A stretch of 64,000 nucleotides of DNA. It comes from an uncultured Pedosphaera sp. Its GTDB lineage: Bacteria; Verrucomicrobiota; Verrucomicrobiia; Limisphaerales; Pedosphaeraceae. The notes under the pieces were generated by a model. It searched no databases and was not told the DNA's origin. It saw only the letters and a list, made by a program, of their open reading frames with translations. The stretch is taken from the NCBI GenBank assembly GCA_903918755.1, contig CAIXFN010000067.1:19129-83128 (forward strand). The letters run 5' to 3'. The position numbers were made by a program, and so were the translations under genes. Shown here one piece after another: positions 63,928 through 64,000 of the stretch; within the stretch, counting starts at the first letter, position 1, and every line of letters begins with the position of its first letter.

Positions 63928-64000
63928 ATGTTCTCCTCCATGTCTGATTTCTCTTCTTTGCATTGTTCTTGTTGGGAGTCGCCGCTGGGCGGGTTGTGGA
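63928..64000 (+). CDS. Possible start of a gene running off the window
   Basis: An ATG at 63928 (or 63940, same frame) after repeat X copy 2 opens a frame, MFSSMSDFSSLHCSCWESPL, that stays open to the end of the window. Too short to identify. It could equally be a chance frame. Confidence 0.25.
   Translation, partial: MFSSMSDFSSLHCSCWESPLGGLW

Overview
The window looks like a stretch of a GC-rich, Gram-negative chromosome. It carries lpxD, TolC/RND efflux genes, several lipobox proteins and lgt, so an outer membrane is expected. The gene content, the many Tat or Sec-exported chaperones, the DUF3106/ECF-sigma cluster and the dispersed 'gccacaagag..cacaaagagcacag' and 'cacgcggaggcgcgg' type repeats suggest the PVC superphylum, most likely Verrucomicrobiota (Pedosphaera/Limisphaerales-like). 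That placement is inference, because no marker was searched.

Layout. 1-10.9 kb is housekeeping: type-4 uracil-DNA glycosylase, DedA, pyrE, an M50-like membrane protein, a PTS IIA protein, argS, dnaN, then a minus-strand operon (btpA family, molybdopterin oxidoreductase, cysteine desulfurase), then nrdR with an overlapping unknown gene and a HIT hydrolase. 10.9-20.2 kb has tRNA-Ser(GCT), mfd, a Cys-rich small protein, a secreted cyclophilin, a PadR regulator with a Wzz-like partner, tRNA-Ile(CAT), a Gfo/Idh/MocA dehydrogenase and lpxD. 20.2-28.6 kb, all minus strand, has an esterase, a Rieske/cytochrome b complex whose cytochrome b is fused to two c-type heme domains, then gyrA and gyrB. 28.9-42.5 kb has a SurA-like chaperone, pdxA, glgC, a PadR-controlled RND efflux operon, a two-gene ABC exporter, thiD and a WXXGXW-type lipoprotein. 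42.5-60.3 kb is mainly signalling and envelope quality control: a stand-alone receiver, a sugar isomerase, a histidine kinase/response regulator pair followed by a TPR-ankyrin-SLBB-like exported protein, FKBP, Prc protease, miaA, lgt, a DUF3106/anti-sigma/ECF-sigma operon and glnD. 60.3-64 kb is accessory: alternating tandem repeats, a VapBC-type toxin-antitoxin pair, and dispersed repeats around a small lipoprotein.

The genes that clearly work together are nrdR plus its overlapping neighbour, the Rieske/cyt b-c operon, gyrB-gyrA, padR-RND-MFP-TolC, the ABC pair, the kinase-regulator pair, sigma/anti-sigma/DUF3106, and vapB-vapC.

Most unusual observations: (1) the fused cytochrome b has Arg where the fourth heme-b ligand His (b6 position 202) should be; (2) a higher-order A-B-A-B repeat at 60.4-61.1 kb whose A units contain a wobble-compatible inverted repeat; (3) two 140-bp and two ~115-bp repeat blocks in swapped order around a lipoprotein gene; (4) a PadR partner that joins an ABC-permease-prefix-like N-terminus to a chain-length-determinant-like body; (5) an unknown protein translationally coupled to NrdR. 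No CRISPR array, prophage or transposase gene was seen.
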